A stretch of DNA of 64,000 bases from SZUA-430 sp031413635 (GTDB taxonomy: Bacteria > Pseudomonadota > Alphaproteobacteria > Micropepsales > Micropepsaceae), in contig JANOFM010000130.1 of assembly GCA_031413635.1 (NCBI GenBank), positions 3,541 through 67,540 of the forward strand. Direction: 5' to 3'. This document shows, piece by piece, positions 35,091 to 43,268 of the stretch; within the stretch, counting starts at the first letter, position 1; every line of letters starts with the position of its first letter. The notes beneath the pieces are model-generated. The model was not told where the DNA came from. It saw only the letters and a program-made list of their open reading frames with translations, and did no database searches. The position numbers were made by a program, and so were the translations under genes.

Positions 35091-35357
35091 ATGAAGGGAC
35101 ACGACTTTAAACGTTGGCGCAAGAGCCTTGATTTATCTCAGAAACAAGCCGCCGACTCGCTGGGCCTAAAACGCAGGGTCGTGCAGTACTACGAGAAGGG
35201 CGAACGCGACGGCGACCCGGTAAAAATTCCGCGCACGGTCCGCCTCGCCTGCTCCGCTCTCGCGGCCGGGACCGAGGACTATCACGGCCCCGAAAAGGAC
35301 AAAAAAGAAAAAAAGAAAAGGAAGAAGGCCGACGAACCGAACTCGGCCTCGCGCTAA
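35091..35357 (+). CDS. XRE-family DNA-binding protein (88 aa)
   Basis: A lambda-repressor-like helix-turn-helix occupies residues 5-40: FKRWRKSLDLSQKQAADSLG and KRRVVQYYEKGER. The rest includes a short acidic-basic stretch and a Lys-rich tail (KDKKEKKKRKKAD). I chose ATG 35091 with a GGTGGA upstream; longer in-frame starts extend into poorly conserved sequence. Small single-domain regulators of this type often control a neighbouring operon; the convergent histidine kinase and the small gene at 34699 are the neighbours. The 3' end overlaps the kinase stop by 4 bases. Confidence 0.82.
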   Translation: MKGHDFKRWRKSLDLSQKQAADSLGLKRRVVQYYEKGERDGDPVKIPRTVRLACSALAAGTEDYHGPEKDKKEKKKRKKADEPNSASR

Positions 35358-36757
35358 GCGGCCCGATCGGCGGCAGGCAAGTCGAGCTCCACCGACAAGC
35401 CACCGGCGTCAGCCCGGTTGAGTTCGAGCTTGCCGCCGTAGAGCGACGCGATTTCTTTCACGATCCCAAGCCCCAACCCCGAACCGGGTTTCGACTCGTC
35501 AAGTCGCTCGCCACGCTCCATCACGCGCTGTTTCTGTTCCTCGTCCAATCCGGGGCCGTCGTCGGCAACTACGACGAGCAGCCGGCCGGGCTTGTCCTGC
35601 GATACCGCGACCGTGACGTTGCCCTCGGCCCACTTGCAGGCGTTGTCCATCAAATTGCCGATCATCTCTTCAAGATCGGACCGGTCGCCGCGAAAACTCA
35701 AGCCCTCCGGACATTGACGCTCGATCCTGATGCCGCGCGATGCATAGATCTTCGACAGCGCCCGCGTCAGATCGGAGACGACGGGGGCAGCCTCGGTGCG
35801 CGCGCCGATCACCGAGGCGGAACCCACGGATCGCGCGCGCGCCAGATAGTGGTCGACCTGTCGCCGCATCACTTGCACTTGGCGCCCAACCGTTTCGGCG
35901 ATCTGGCCGGGCACACCATGCACTTCGTTGGCCAGCACGCTGAGCGGCGTCTTGAGGAAATGCGCCAAATTACCCACATGCGTCCGCGCCCGCGCGACAA
36001 CCTCCGCGTTGTGCGCCACCAGCGCGTTGAGCTCGTCGGCCAGCGGTTGGATCTCGGCAGGGAACGCACCCTCCAACTTGTCCGCTCGCCCCTCGCGAAT
36101 GGCAGCCAAAGACTGCGAAACTTGATTCAGCGGCGCAAGACCCAAGCGGACTTGCACGAACATTAAGACGATCAATCCCGCGCCCAAGATTACGATCGAC
36201 CAAGACAACGTCTTGTTGAAACCGGCGACATCGGCTTCGACATCTTTCAAATCGCCTGCGACAAGAAAATGCAGATTCTTGTTGCCCACGCAGGTCTTGC
36301 CGCTTTCCTGCTCGTCGGACGCGGGAAACGACACCACGCGCTCGACCATGCGCAAGCGTTGCTGCTTGGGTCCGATCACCAAAGCCTTGCGGATTTCACC
36401 CACCGCCGGCGCACTGCCCGTCGCCAATGACAAATCCCAGAGCGAGCGCGACCGCATGGTTTGCTTCGGCTTGGCGTTATCGGCATCCACCGACGATATC
36501 TGCCAGTACCAGCCGGAAAACGGATTCATGAAGCGCTCGGCGATCAGGGGTTTGGGCATCGCGACCGTGCCGGCGCAGTCGAGTTCGGCCACCGCGATCA
36601 CACCTTCGAGATCGGACAACAGCCGCGTGTCGAAACTACGCTCGACGGAGCCGCGAAAAATCGAAGATAAGAAAAGTCCACCCACGGCCAAGCCCAAAAG
36701 GCTCCACCCCGCTGCAATGGCAATCAGACGAAACGCGAGAGAATTAGTGCGCAGCAT
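35354..36757 (-). CDS. Sensor histidine kinase, PhoQ-like (467 aa)
   Basis: Membrane segments at about 9-31 and 187-205 frame a periplasmic sensor domain with two Cys (about residues 59 and 158). A HAMP-like region follows, then the phosphoacceptor helix GNLAHFLKTPLSVLANEV (His near 267), N box NLMDNACKWA, G1 VADDGPGL and G2 GSGLGLGIVKEI. It autophosphorylates and hands phosphate to the response regulator. The kinase start overlaps the response-regulator stop by 14 bases, so the two are translated as one unit. Confidence 0.93.
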   Translation of the reverse strand: MLRTNSLAFRLIAIAAGWSLLGLAVGGLFLSSIFRGSVERSFDTRLLSDLEGVIAVAELDCAGTVAMPKPLIAERFMNPFSGWYWQISSVDADNAKPKQTMRSRSLWDLSLATGSAPAVGEIRKALVIGPKQQRLRMVERVVSFPASDEQESGKTCVGNKNLHFLVAGDLKDVEADVAGFNKTLSWSIVILGAGLIVLMFVQVRLGLAPLNQVSQSLAAIREGRADKLEGAFPAEIQPLADELNALVAHNAEVVARARTHVGNLAHFLKTPLSVLANEVHGVPGQIAETVGRQVQVMRRQVDHYLARARSVGSASVIGARTEAAPVVSDLTRALSKIYASRGIRIERQCPEGLSFRGDRSDLEEMIGNLMDNACKWAEGNVTVAVSQDKPGRLLVVVADDGPGLDEEQKQRVMERGERLDESKPGSGLGLGIVKEIASLYGGKLELNRADAGGLSVELDLPAADRAA

Positions 36758-37433
36758 CGGCGTCGTCGCCGGCGGCTCCTTCGTCGAGCTTGTAGCCCAG
36801 TCCCCGCATCGTGTGAATTAGGTTGACGCCGAGCTTTTTGCGCAAACGTCCGACGAACACTTCGATCGTGTTGGAATCGCGATCGAAGTCTTGGTCATAA
36901 AGGTGCTCGACTAACTCGCCGCGCGAAACGACGCGGCCCTTATGATGTCCCAAATAGGCAAGCAGCCGATACTCGAGCGACGTCAGCTTGACCGGATTGC
37001 CGTCGACCGTCACCCGCGCCGCGCGCGTGTCGATGCGCAATGTCCCGCATTCGATGTCGGACGAGGCCAGTCCCGCGCTACGCCGCAGCAACGTGCGGAC
37101 GCGTGCCAGAATTTCCTCGGTATAGAACGGCTTGGCGACATAGTCGTCGGCCCCGGCGTCCAGCCCCGCCACCTTGTCGCTCCAACGGTCGCGCGCCGTC
37201 AGAATCAACACCGGCATCATGCGCCCCGCCTTGCGCCATTTCTCAAGCACCTCGATGCCGCCCATCACCGGCAGACCGAGATCGAGAATCACGGCGTCGT
37301 AAGGTTCGGTGTCGCCGAGAAAATGGCCTTCCTCGCCGTCCTTTGCCGTATCCACGACATAGCCCGCATCGCGCAATGCGCCCGCAAGCAATCGCGACAG
37401 GTCGGCATCGTCTTCGACAACAAGGATACGCAT
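36744..37433 (-). CDS. OmpR/PhoP-type response regulator (229 aa)
   Basis: Receiver domain at residues 1-115 with acidic pocket VVEDD, phospho-acceptor Asp in VILDLGLPVMGG (about D51), Thr in LILTARD and Lys in AKPF. The winged-helix domain follows (LTSLEYRLLAYLG, SRGELVEHLYDQDFDRDSN, RKKLGVNLIHTMRGLGYKLD). It pairs with the overlapping kinase and with the PepSY gene 17 bases upstream, the arrangement of FeuP/PhoP-like systems in alphaproteobacteria. Confidence 0.94.
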   Translation of the reverse strand: MRILVVEDDADLSRLLAGALRDAGYVVDTAKDGEEGHFLGDTEPYDAVILDLGLPVMGGIEVLEKWRKAGRMMPVLILTARDRWSDKVAGLDAGADDYVAKPFYTEEILARVRTLLRRSAGLASSDIECGTLRIDTRAARVTVDGNPVKLTSLEYRLLAYLGHHKGRVVSRGELVEHLYDQDFDRDSNTIEVFVGRLRKKLGVNLIHTMRGLGYKLDEGAAGDDADAAH

Positions 37434-37450
37434 GGTCTCTTCAGCTTTCC

Positions 37451-37774
37451 TCAGCGGCCGCCGCGCTGGCTGAGAATCTGTCCGGTCTCGGCGTCGGCGA
37501 TTATGATTATCACACGCCCGTCCGGTGTCAGCCATTTGATGCGGTAAACCAAATGTCCGCCCGCCGGATACGGTCCGTCGACATCGATATGATAGCCCGG
37601 ATACATGCGGGCGATGTTGGAAAGAATCGCCTGAAGCGGAACCAGCCGTCCCTCCCGCACGCCGTCGCGCGCGCGATCGTGATCGCCGCGACCGCGACCG
37701 CGATCCGCCAACGCCGGGGCGATGGACGTGGCGGCCAAAGCCGCGATCAATATGAGACGAAAGATACCGCGCAT
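37451..37774 (-). CDS. Periplasmic PepSY-domain protein (107 aa)
   Basis: Signal peptide at residues 1-22 (ending APALAD), then an Arg/Asp-rich linker and a PepSY-like domain covering about 43-105, with YHIDVDGPYPAGGHLVYRIK, WLTPDGRVIIIIADAETGQI. It sits 17 bases before the response regulator in the same operon. Small PepSY proteins in this position are proposed accessory modulators of two-component sensors; that role here is inference. Confidence 0.87.
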   Translation of the reverse strand: MRGIFRLILIAALAATSIAPALADRGRGRGDHDRARDGVREGRLVPLQAILSNIARMYPGYHIDVDGPYPAGGHLVYRIKWLTPDGRVIIIIADAETGQILSQRGGR

Positions 37775-37902
37775 GGCCGTATGGATAAGAGCGTCCCCGT
37801 GAACCCAGCATGAATGGCCCATCCAGACCACATTCAGGATGCCGGTCGCAATATCCGCGCCAAGGGTCGGATATGCCCCCCTTAGCACAGGAGTTAATTC
37901 AA

Positions 37903-38349
37903 ATGCGCAAACTTGTGACAATCGCTGCAACAGCCCTGACGCTGAGCGCGCTGAGCCTCGCCACACCCGCCTTCGCCGATCACAACGACGCCGGCGGAAA
38001 CGGCCGCAACAACCAATACCAGAATAACCAGCACGACAACGACGACGGCTATCGCGGCGACCGCGGCCGCGACAGGAGCTTCAACTTCGGCCGCCACGAA
38101 GGCAATTTCGATCGTTGGGAACGCAGTTGGGGCGACCGTGGCTTTGGCGAGTACCGCCACCATCGTCCGCTTTCGTATTGGCAGCTGACGCGCCGCCTTG
38201 AGCGCCAGGGCTATTACGGCGTGCGCGGTTTGCGCAAGAGCCACTTCGGTTGGGGCTATCGCGCCTTCGCGTTCACCGGTCGCGGACGGCCCGTGATGTT
38301 GCAAATCAATCCCTACTCGGGCCGCGTCATCCACGTGCGCCACGTGTAA
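37903..38349 (+). CDS. Secreted protein, divergent from two-component operon (148 aa)
   Basis: AGGAG is 9 bases before the ATG at 37903. Signal peptide ends at about residue 26 (TPAFADHND). The mature N-terminal part is a low-complexity Asn/Asp/Gly/Arg region; the C-terminal 80 residues (SYWQLTRRLERQGYYGVRG, RAFAFTGRGRPVMLQINPYS) form a short beta-rich domain reminiscent of PepSY-like fragments. It starts 128 bases from the divergent PepSY operon and ends at a strong terminator, and is a plausible target of that system. Confidence 0.85.
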   Translation: MRKLVTIAATALTLSALSLATPAFADHNDAGGNGRNNQYQNNQHDNDDGYRGDRGRDRSFNFGRHEGNFDRWERSWGDRGFGEYRHHRPLSYWQLTRRLERQGYYGVRGLRKSHFGWGYRAFAFTGRGRPVMLQINPYSGRVIHVRHV

Positions 38350-38371
38350 GCATCAATAAGTCGTGACTGAA

Positions 38372-38401
38372 ACGCCGGGCGAAATGCCCGGTGTTTTTTT
38401 T
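38372..38401 (+). terminator. Rho-independent terminator
   Basis: A 9-bp stem (with one G-U pair) around the loop GAAAT is followed by a run of eight T. It lies 23 bases after the secreted-protein stop and its T-run touches the stop codon of the convergent acyl-CoA dehydrogenase gene. Confidence 0.88.
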
Positions 38402-39425
38402 ATGCCGTAAGCGACGGCCAATAGGCTTCCGCCCCGGCCCGCGCCGCAACGCGCCCAAGCTGTTCGGCCCAAAACGACTCAGACCCGAATTCCGCCCGCC
38501 ACGACCACAAGCGTCGCGTCGCGAAATGCAGCGAGTGTTCTTTCGTGATGCCGATGGCGCCGTGTACTTGGTGGGCGATCGAAGCCGCAGCACTCGCCGC
38601 CTCGCCACAACGCACCTTCGCCACCGCCGCCGAACGCAAAAGCGCCTGCGGATTTTCGAGATCGGCAATCGCGCCATCCGCGGCCATGCCCGCCGCCGCC
38701 GTATGACCGGCAAGCACGGCCAATTGCTGTTGAATCGCCTGAAAGCTCGCAATCGGTTTGCCGAACTGGACGCGCGTACGCGCATACTCGACCGTCTGCA
38801 GCAACACGCGCTCGAGCGCGCCCGCCATCGCCACCGAACGCAAGGCAGCACCAGCGCACAGCAAATCGTGACCGCCAAGACCGGGAACCGCCTTTCCGGC
38901 CGTGTCGCCAAAGTCTATGCCGTCGCGCGCTTCGCCGGCGACATTCACGTCGTTCGCAAGCTTGCCCCGTCGCGTGGCGATCAGCACGGCTTCTTGGCCG
39001 CCTTGCGCAGCCAACAGAATGTTGGTCGCGTAACGCCCGAACGCCACGCGGTGCGCGCCGCCTTCCAGATGCGCGTGATCGCCATGCGTATGCGTGTGCC
39101 CGTCGAGCACGGCAAAGCTCAACGGCCCCATCGGCGCTTTGATTTTGCGCGCCGACAAAAAGGCACGCACGACAATTGTCTCGCCCAGCGGGATCGGCGC
39201 CAAATGGCGGGCCGCTGCGCGCAATAGAACTGCCGTGTTGGCAGCGCGTTCCGCCGGCGGAGTCTCGCGGTCGGCCAGCGTGTCGAGGAATCCCGCCTCG
39301 TCGACCGCATCCCACAGCGCCGCCGGCCACTCGCCGGCCTCCGCGCGGTGCAGCAGATCGCCCGTCACATGCTGCGCGAACAGGCGATGGGCGGCATCGC
39401 GGATAAGGTTCGCGGTTTCGCTCAT
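38400..39425 (-). CDS. Acyl-CoA dehydrogenase, probable non-catalytic partner subunit (341 aa)
   Basis: The acyl-CoA dehydrogenase fold is visible in RSVAMAGALERVLLQTVEY followed by RVQFGKPIASFQAIQQQLA and HQVHGAIGITKEHSLHFATR. The C-terminal region differs from the canonical GGTxE end of catalytic subunits. Together with the 387-aa neighbour this resembles heterotetrameric dehydrogenases of sterol and other side-chain degradation. The start shares one base with the stop of the partner gene (TGATG). Confidence 0.87.
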   Translation of the reverse strand: MSETANLIRDAAHRLFAQHVTGDLLHRAEAGEWPAALWDAVDEAGFLDTLADRETPPAERAANTAVLLRAAARHLAPIPLGETIVVRAFLSARKIKAPMGPLSFAVLDGHTHTHGDHAHLEGGAHRVAFGRYATNILLAAQGGQEAVLIATRRGKLANDVNVAGEARDGIDFGDTAGKAVPGLGGHDLLCAGAALRSVAMAGALERVLLQTVEYARTRVQFGKPIASFQAIQQQLAVLAGHTAAAGMAADGAIADLENPQALLRSAAVAKVRCGEAASAAASIAHQVHGAIGITKEHSLHFATRRLWSWRAEFGSESFWAEQLGRVAARAGAEAYWPSLTA

Positions 39426-40588
39426 CACCTCAACCCCAAGCCGCGCGCGATGATACCGCGCAGGATTTCGCGCGTACCGCCGCGCAGCGAGAACGAAGGC
39501 GCGACCTGCGTGAGATAAGCCTGCACGCGAGAGAGCGCCGACTCGGACTGAGGCGACGACTCAAGCCCGAATAGATCGTGTGCCAGCTCAGGAATTTCTT
39601 GTTCGAACAGCGCGCCCAGATCCTTCACCAACGCCGCCTCAAGCGCCGGATTTGCCCCTTGTTCAAGCTGCGTCGCCACCGAAAGCGACATGCGGCGCAT
39701 CGTCGACAGCCTCGCCGTGATCCGTCCCAGCGCGATCGCCACCCGCTCCGAAGGCTTGTCGCCCGCCGCACCCACCAGATGTTTGAGCAACATCATACTC
39801 GACAAGAACCGCTCCGGCCCCGAACGCTCGTAAGCAAGCTCGGCCGTCACCTGCGCCCAGCCTTGTCCTTCCGCCCCGATCAGCGCGCCGTCGGGCAGCA
39901 GCGTGTTGTCGAACACGACTTCGTTGAAGTGCTTGTGCCCTGTCAGATCGGCGATCGGGCGGATTTGGATTCCGGGCAATGAAAGGTCGACGAGAAATTG
40001 CGACAGACCCATCTGACGTTGGTCTTGGCCGTCGCCCGTGCGGAACAGCGCGATCATGTAGTGCCCGCGATGCGCCCCCGAGCTCCACAATTTGGTGCCG
40101 TTGACGCGCCAACCCTCGGTCGCACGCACCGCGCGTGTGCGGACGCTGGCCAGATCGGAACCCGAATCGGGTTCGCTCATGCCGATCGAGAAATAGGTTT
40201 CGCCTTTGGCAATGCCGGGCAAACAGCGCCGCCGCTGTTCTTCGGTGCCGAACTTCAGCAGCAACGGCCCGCTTTGACGGTCGGCGACCCAATGCGCCGC
40301 CACCGGCGCGCCGGCGGCGAGCAATTCCTCGATCACCACATAACGTTCAAGCGCCGAGCGTTCGTGCCCGCCATAGGCCTTCGGCCAAGTCATGGCGATA
40401 AAACCGCGCGCGCCAAGCTTCTTGGAGAAGTCCGGATTAAACCCGCTCCACGACTGCGCCTTGAGTTCCGGCGCAAGCGATGCAACTTCGGCCGCAATGA
40501 ACGCACGCACCTCCGCGCGCAGTCGCTCTGCTTCCGGCGGAAGCGTCGCGAGCTGAAAACTGAACGGAAGCGGCTGAGCAAGGTCCAT
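39425..40588 (-). CDS. Acyl-CoA dehydrogenase, catalytic subunit (387 aa)
   Basis: Features are the FAD/acyl core YFSIGMSEPDSGSDLAS, the WRVNGTKLWSSGAHRG segment and the C-terminal GGTREILRGIIARGLG that carries the nucleotide-binding/catalytic region. It oxidises an acyl-CoA at the alpha-beta bond, passing electrons to ETF. I use ATG 40588 (MDLAQPLPF); an in-frame ATG eight codons upstream lacks support. Directly coupled to the smaller ACAD gene. Confidence 0.9.
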   Translation of the reverse strand: MDLAQPLPFSFQLATLPPEAERLRAEVRAFIAAEVASLAPELKAQSWSGFNPDFSKKLGARGFIAMTWPKAYGGHERSALERYVVIEELLAAGAPVAAHWVADRQSGPLLLKFGTEEQRRRCLPGIAKGETYFSIGMSEPDSGSDLASVRTRAVRATEGWRVNGTKLWSSGAHRGHYMIALFRTGDGQDQRQMGLSQFLVDLSLPGIQIRPIADLTGHKHFNEVVFDNTLLPDGALIGAEGQGWAQVTAELAYERSGPERFLSSMMLLKHLVGAAGDKPSERVAIALGRITARLSTMRRMSLSVATQLEQGANPALEAALVKDLGALFEQEIPELAHDLFGLESSPQSESALSRVQAYLTQVAPSFSLRGGTREILRGIIARGLGLR

Positions 40589-40649
40589 TGTGGGCCGCAC
40601 TATGGCGCACAACTTCGACGTTACTCAACCGGCTTCGAACGCAAAGACG

Positions 40650-40772
40650 CTAAAGTCCCAAACCCAGTTTGCGCTCAAGTTTGCGGCGGCGGCGTACCGC
40701 GCTGTCGCGCACCAAAAAGCCGGTGGTAAAGCCCGCCAGCATGATGAACCCGGCGAGGATCAGCGCGTCCAT
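40650..40772 (-). CDS. Tiny membrane protein with basic tail (40 aa)
   Basis: This 40-residue frame begins at ATG 40772 within the end of the preceding small gene (13-base overlap). It has one membrane segment (residues 2-20, DALILAGFIMLAGFTTGFLV) and then a cluster of Arg and Lys. Overlap with the 54-aa frame, in a different frame but same strand, and the membrane-plus-charged layout argue for a real small-protein pair. Confidence 0.55.
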   Translation of the reverse strand: MDALILAGFIMLAGFTTGFLVRDSAVRRRRKLERKLGLGL

Positions 40773-40924
40773 GCCGGGTCCTCGCGATAGTCGAAGTTGC
40801 GCAGCGACGATTGCGGCCTGAAGTGGCCCTGCAACCCGCGCATCTGGGTCCCCAACGCACTGACGCCGAATCCGGCGGCATAACCGATTCCGAACAACAC
40901 CCCCACCGCGATAAAGAGATCCAT
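40760..40924 (-). CDS. Small membrane protein, first of overlapping pair (54 aa)
   Basis: GGAG lies 8 bases upstream of the ATG at 40924. The N-terminal 25 residues form a Gly-rich membrane helix (LFIAVGVLFGIGYAAGFGVS) with G-x3-G-like packing spacing, followed by a polar tail with Arg/Gln and an acidic end. It overlaps the next small gene by 13 bases. No family recognised. Confidence 0.6.
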   Translation of the reverse strand: MDLFIAVGVLFGIGYAAGFGVSALGTQMRGLQGHFRPQSSLRNFDYREDPAWTR

Positions 40925-41180
40925 CTACCATACTCCGTTCTAATGTCGGATTTTCGAACTGCGGCGGTCCGGATCTGAATTTCCAAAACTCAATCGCATT
41001 GACGAGTTGTGGTCTGGAAACATCAGTCCGGTCTCAAAACGCAAGCGATGCCTTGACACCGCTGCAATCGCTTATGGATGCGCGCTGTTAACCGGTCAAC
41101 ACTTGAAAAGAAATTTTCTGCTTGGCGAAGTGCATCGCCATGATTCGCCGCGCGTGAAAATTGAAATCGATGAACGAGAA

Positions 41181-43145
41181 TCAGTTTTTCCATGCGGATA
41201 AGTTGTGCGCACCCACCGGCTGCCCGCCCAACACGCAATCGCCCGTCACTTGCCCGGGCACCTCGATCGACTCATTTCCATAGTTGAAGGCGAAAGTGAT
41301 TCGTCCGCGCCGCCGGATTCGCATGTCGTCGTTCAACAACACGGAATCAACTCCCGCAAGCGTCAACACGTGCTGCGCGATGTCCGAGGCCAACTCGCGC
41401 GACGGCCACGCGGCTAGATAGAAACGCGAATCAAGGCCCACCAGCGCGGGCGCGCCATCCGAAAAACACGCCATCACGTCAACGCCGTTGGCCGCTTCCA
41501 GCGTTTCCGTCCACACGCCTGTCGTGTAGTTGCGATTTCCCCAACCGATATGACGCATCACCCCGGGCCGCAAACTCTCGACGCGCGTAACCCTCACCGG
41601 CAAAAGCGATTGCAGAGGACCGGGCGGAAGATTCCCCGGAATCTGAAAACTCTCGGTTTTGGCGCCCGTACGAATCCCAAAGACGGTAACCCCGCCGAAC
41701 GCCGCGAACGCTTTCGCCGCGCCTTCGCCGATATGCGGCAGGCTCGGCACGAACGCGGCGCGATAGGGCGAAAGATCGTGACCGGGCGCAACGATGTCGA
41801 CATCGACGCCCAGCCGCCGCAACGCCGAATACCAAGCAAACACCAACGCCAAATAGCTAAATCCGCGGCCTTGCGGCTGGATCGCATGCATCCAAGCCGC
41901 GTCGTAATCGAACACGATGGCGACCGGCGCCGCGGCGGCGGGCGTTGCGGCGACATCGCGCCACCACTCGGCATCGAGTTCTCGGGCAACCTGCGCCGCT
42001 TCATGCCCGCCGACATCGAGCACGTTGTCAGGTCGATTGAGCCCTGCATGCATCTGTTCCTGAGCGAACGGCGCCTGACGCCAGCGGAAAAAGCTGACGA
42101 CGTCGGCGCCGTGCGCCAACGCTTCCCATGCCCACAACCGCACCATGCCGGGTGACGGCGCCGGATTCCACGCCGACCAGTTTACCGGGCCCGGTTGTTG
42201 CTCCATCACCCAAAACCGGCCGCGCCCGACGCCGCGATAAAGATCGTGATGGAACGCCGAAATATCGGGATGCCCCGTCGTCGCATAACGCAGACGTTCG
42301 GCCTCGGTGAAACCGGTGTGCGGCAGGCTGTCCGTAAAGCCCAGCGGATAGGAATCCCAGCTGGCAAGATCGAGCGTCTCGCCCGTCTTGAAATGATCGA
42401 AGTCGAGAAAGCCGCCCATGAAGTTGTGAGTGACGAAACGCCCCGGCGAAAGCCTGCGCAAAATCTCCACCTGCTCGGCGTTGAAGGTCGCGACCTGATC
42501 GGAGGAAAAGCGAAAAAAATCGAGCCGGTGAATCGGATTAAGTTCCGTGACCGCCGACATCGGCAAATCGATCTCGTCGAATGAGCGATACTCCATGCTC
42601 CAAAACCGATTGCCCCACGCTTCGTTGAGCTCGTCGATGTTGCCGTACTTCCTTTCAAGCCAGTGCCGGAACGCACGCATGGCATCGGGCGAATACGAGC
42701 GAACCGTATCGTGACAGCCATACTCGTTGTCGGTCTGCCAGCCCGTGACGGCCTCGTGCCGGCCGTAGCGCGCGGCAACGGCTTCGCTGATACGCCGGCT
42801 TTCGGCGCGGTAGGTTTCGCTTGAAAAGCAGTAATGCCGCCGCGACCCGAAACGGCGCACCCGGCCTCGGTCGTCGACCGGCAGGACATCGGGAAATCGG
42901 TCGATCAGCCATTTCGGGGGTGTCGCGGTTGGTGTCCCCATGACGATCTTGAGACCCGCCGCACCCAGTGTCGCAACTGCCCGGTCGAGCCAGTCCCAGT
43001 CGAACTGGCCGGGGTCGGGCTCGATCGCGCTCCAGGCGAATTCCCCGATCCGGACATAGGTCAGGCCCAGCGCGGCCATCCGCCTCGCATCGCTGGCCCA
43101 AAGGCTTTCGGGCCACTGTTCGGGATAGTAGCAAACGCCCAGCAT
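41181..43145 (-). CDS. GH42 beta-galactosidase (654 aa)
   Basis: TIM-barrel glycosidase: start LGVCYYPEQWPESLW, acid/base Glu in WQTDNEYGC (E141), catalytic nucleophile in WVMEQQPG (E315). A trimerisation-type domain (about 395-590) and a small beta-domain end the protein. There is no signal peptide, so it works in the cytoplasm on imported beta-galactosides. No sugar transporter or regulator lies next to it; it is divergent from the pbp1A-like gene. Confidence 0.92.
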   Translation of the reverse strand: MLGVCYYPEQWPESLWASDARRMAALGLTYVRIGEFAWSAIEPDPGQFDWDWLDRAVATLGAAGLKIVMGTPTATPPKWLIDRFPDVLPVDDRGRVRRFGSRRHYCFSSETYRAESRRISEAVAARYGRHEAVTGWQTDNEYGCHDTVRSYSPDAMRAFRHWLERKYGNIDELNEAWGNRFWSMEYRSFDEIDLPMSAVTELNPIHRLDFFRFSSDQVATFNAEQVEILRRLSPGRFVTHNFMGGFLDFDHFKTGETLDLASWDSYPLGFTDSLPHTGFTEAERLRYATTGHPDISAFHHDLYRGVGRGRFWVMEQQPGPVNWSAWNPAPSPGMVRLWAWEALAHGADVVSFFRWRQAPFAQEQMHAGLNRPDNVLDVGGHEAAQVARELDAEWWRDVAATPAAAAPVAIVFDYDAAWMHAIQPQGRGFSYLALVFAWYSALRRLGVDVDIVAPGHDLSPYRAAFVPSLPHIGEGAAKAFAAFGGVTVFGIRTGAKTESFQIPGNLPPGPLQSLLPVRVTRVESLRPGVMRHIGWGNRNYTTGVWTETLEAANGVDVMACFSDGAPALVGLDSRFYLAAWPSRELASDIAQHVLTLAGVDSVLLNDDMRIRRRGRITFAFNYGNESIEVPGQVTGDCVLGGQPVGAHNLSAWKN

Positions 43146-43268
43146 GAAACTTCCTTAAGGATGGAGTGTCGCAATTTCGCCTAACCGATGGGTGAGTGAC
43201 AATGGCGCCTAGCGATCCGGCGATCCGGATGAAACAATACCCGCAGTTGAGAGCTTTAAGCGACGCCC

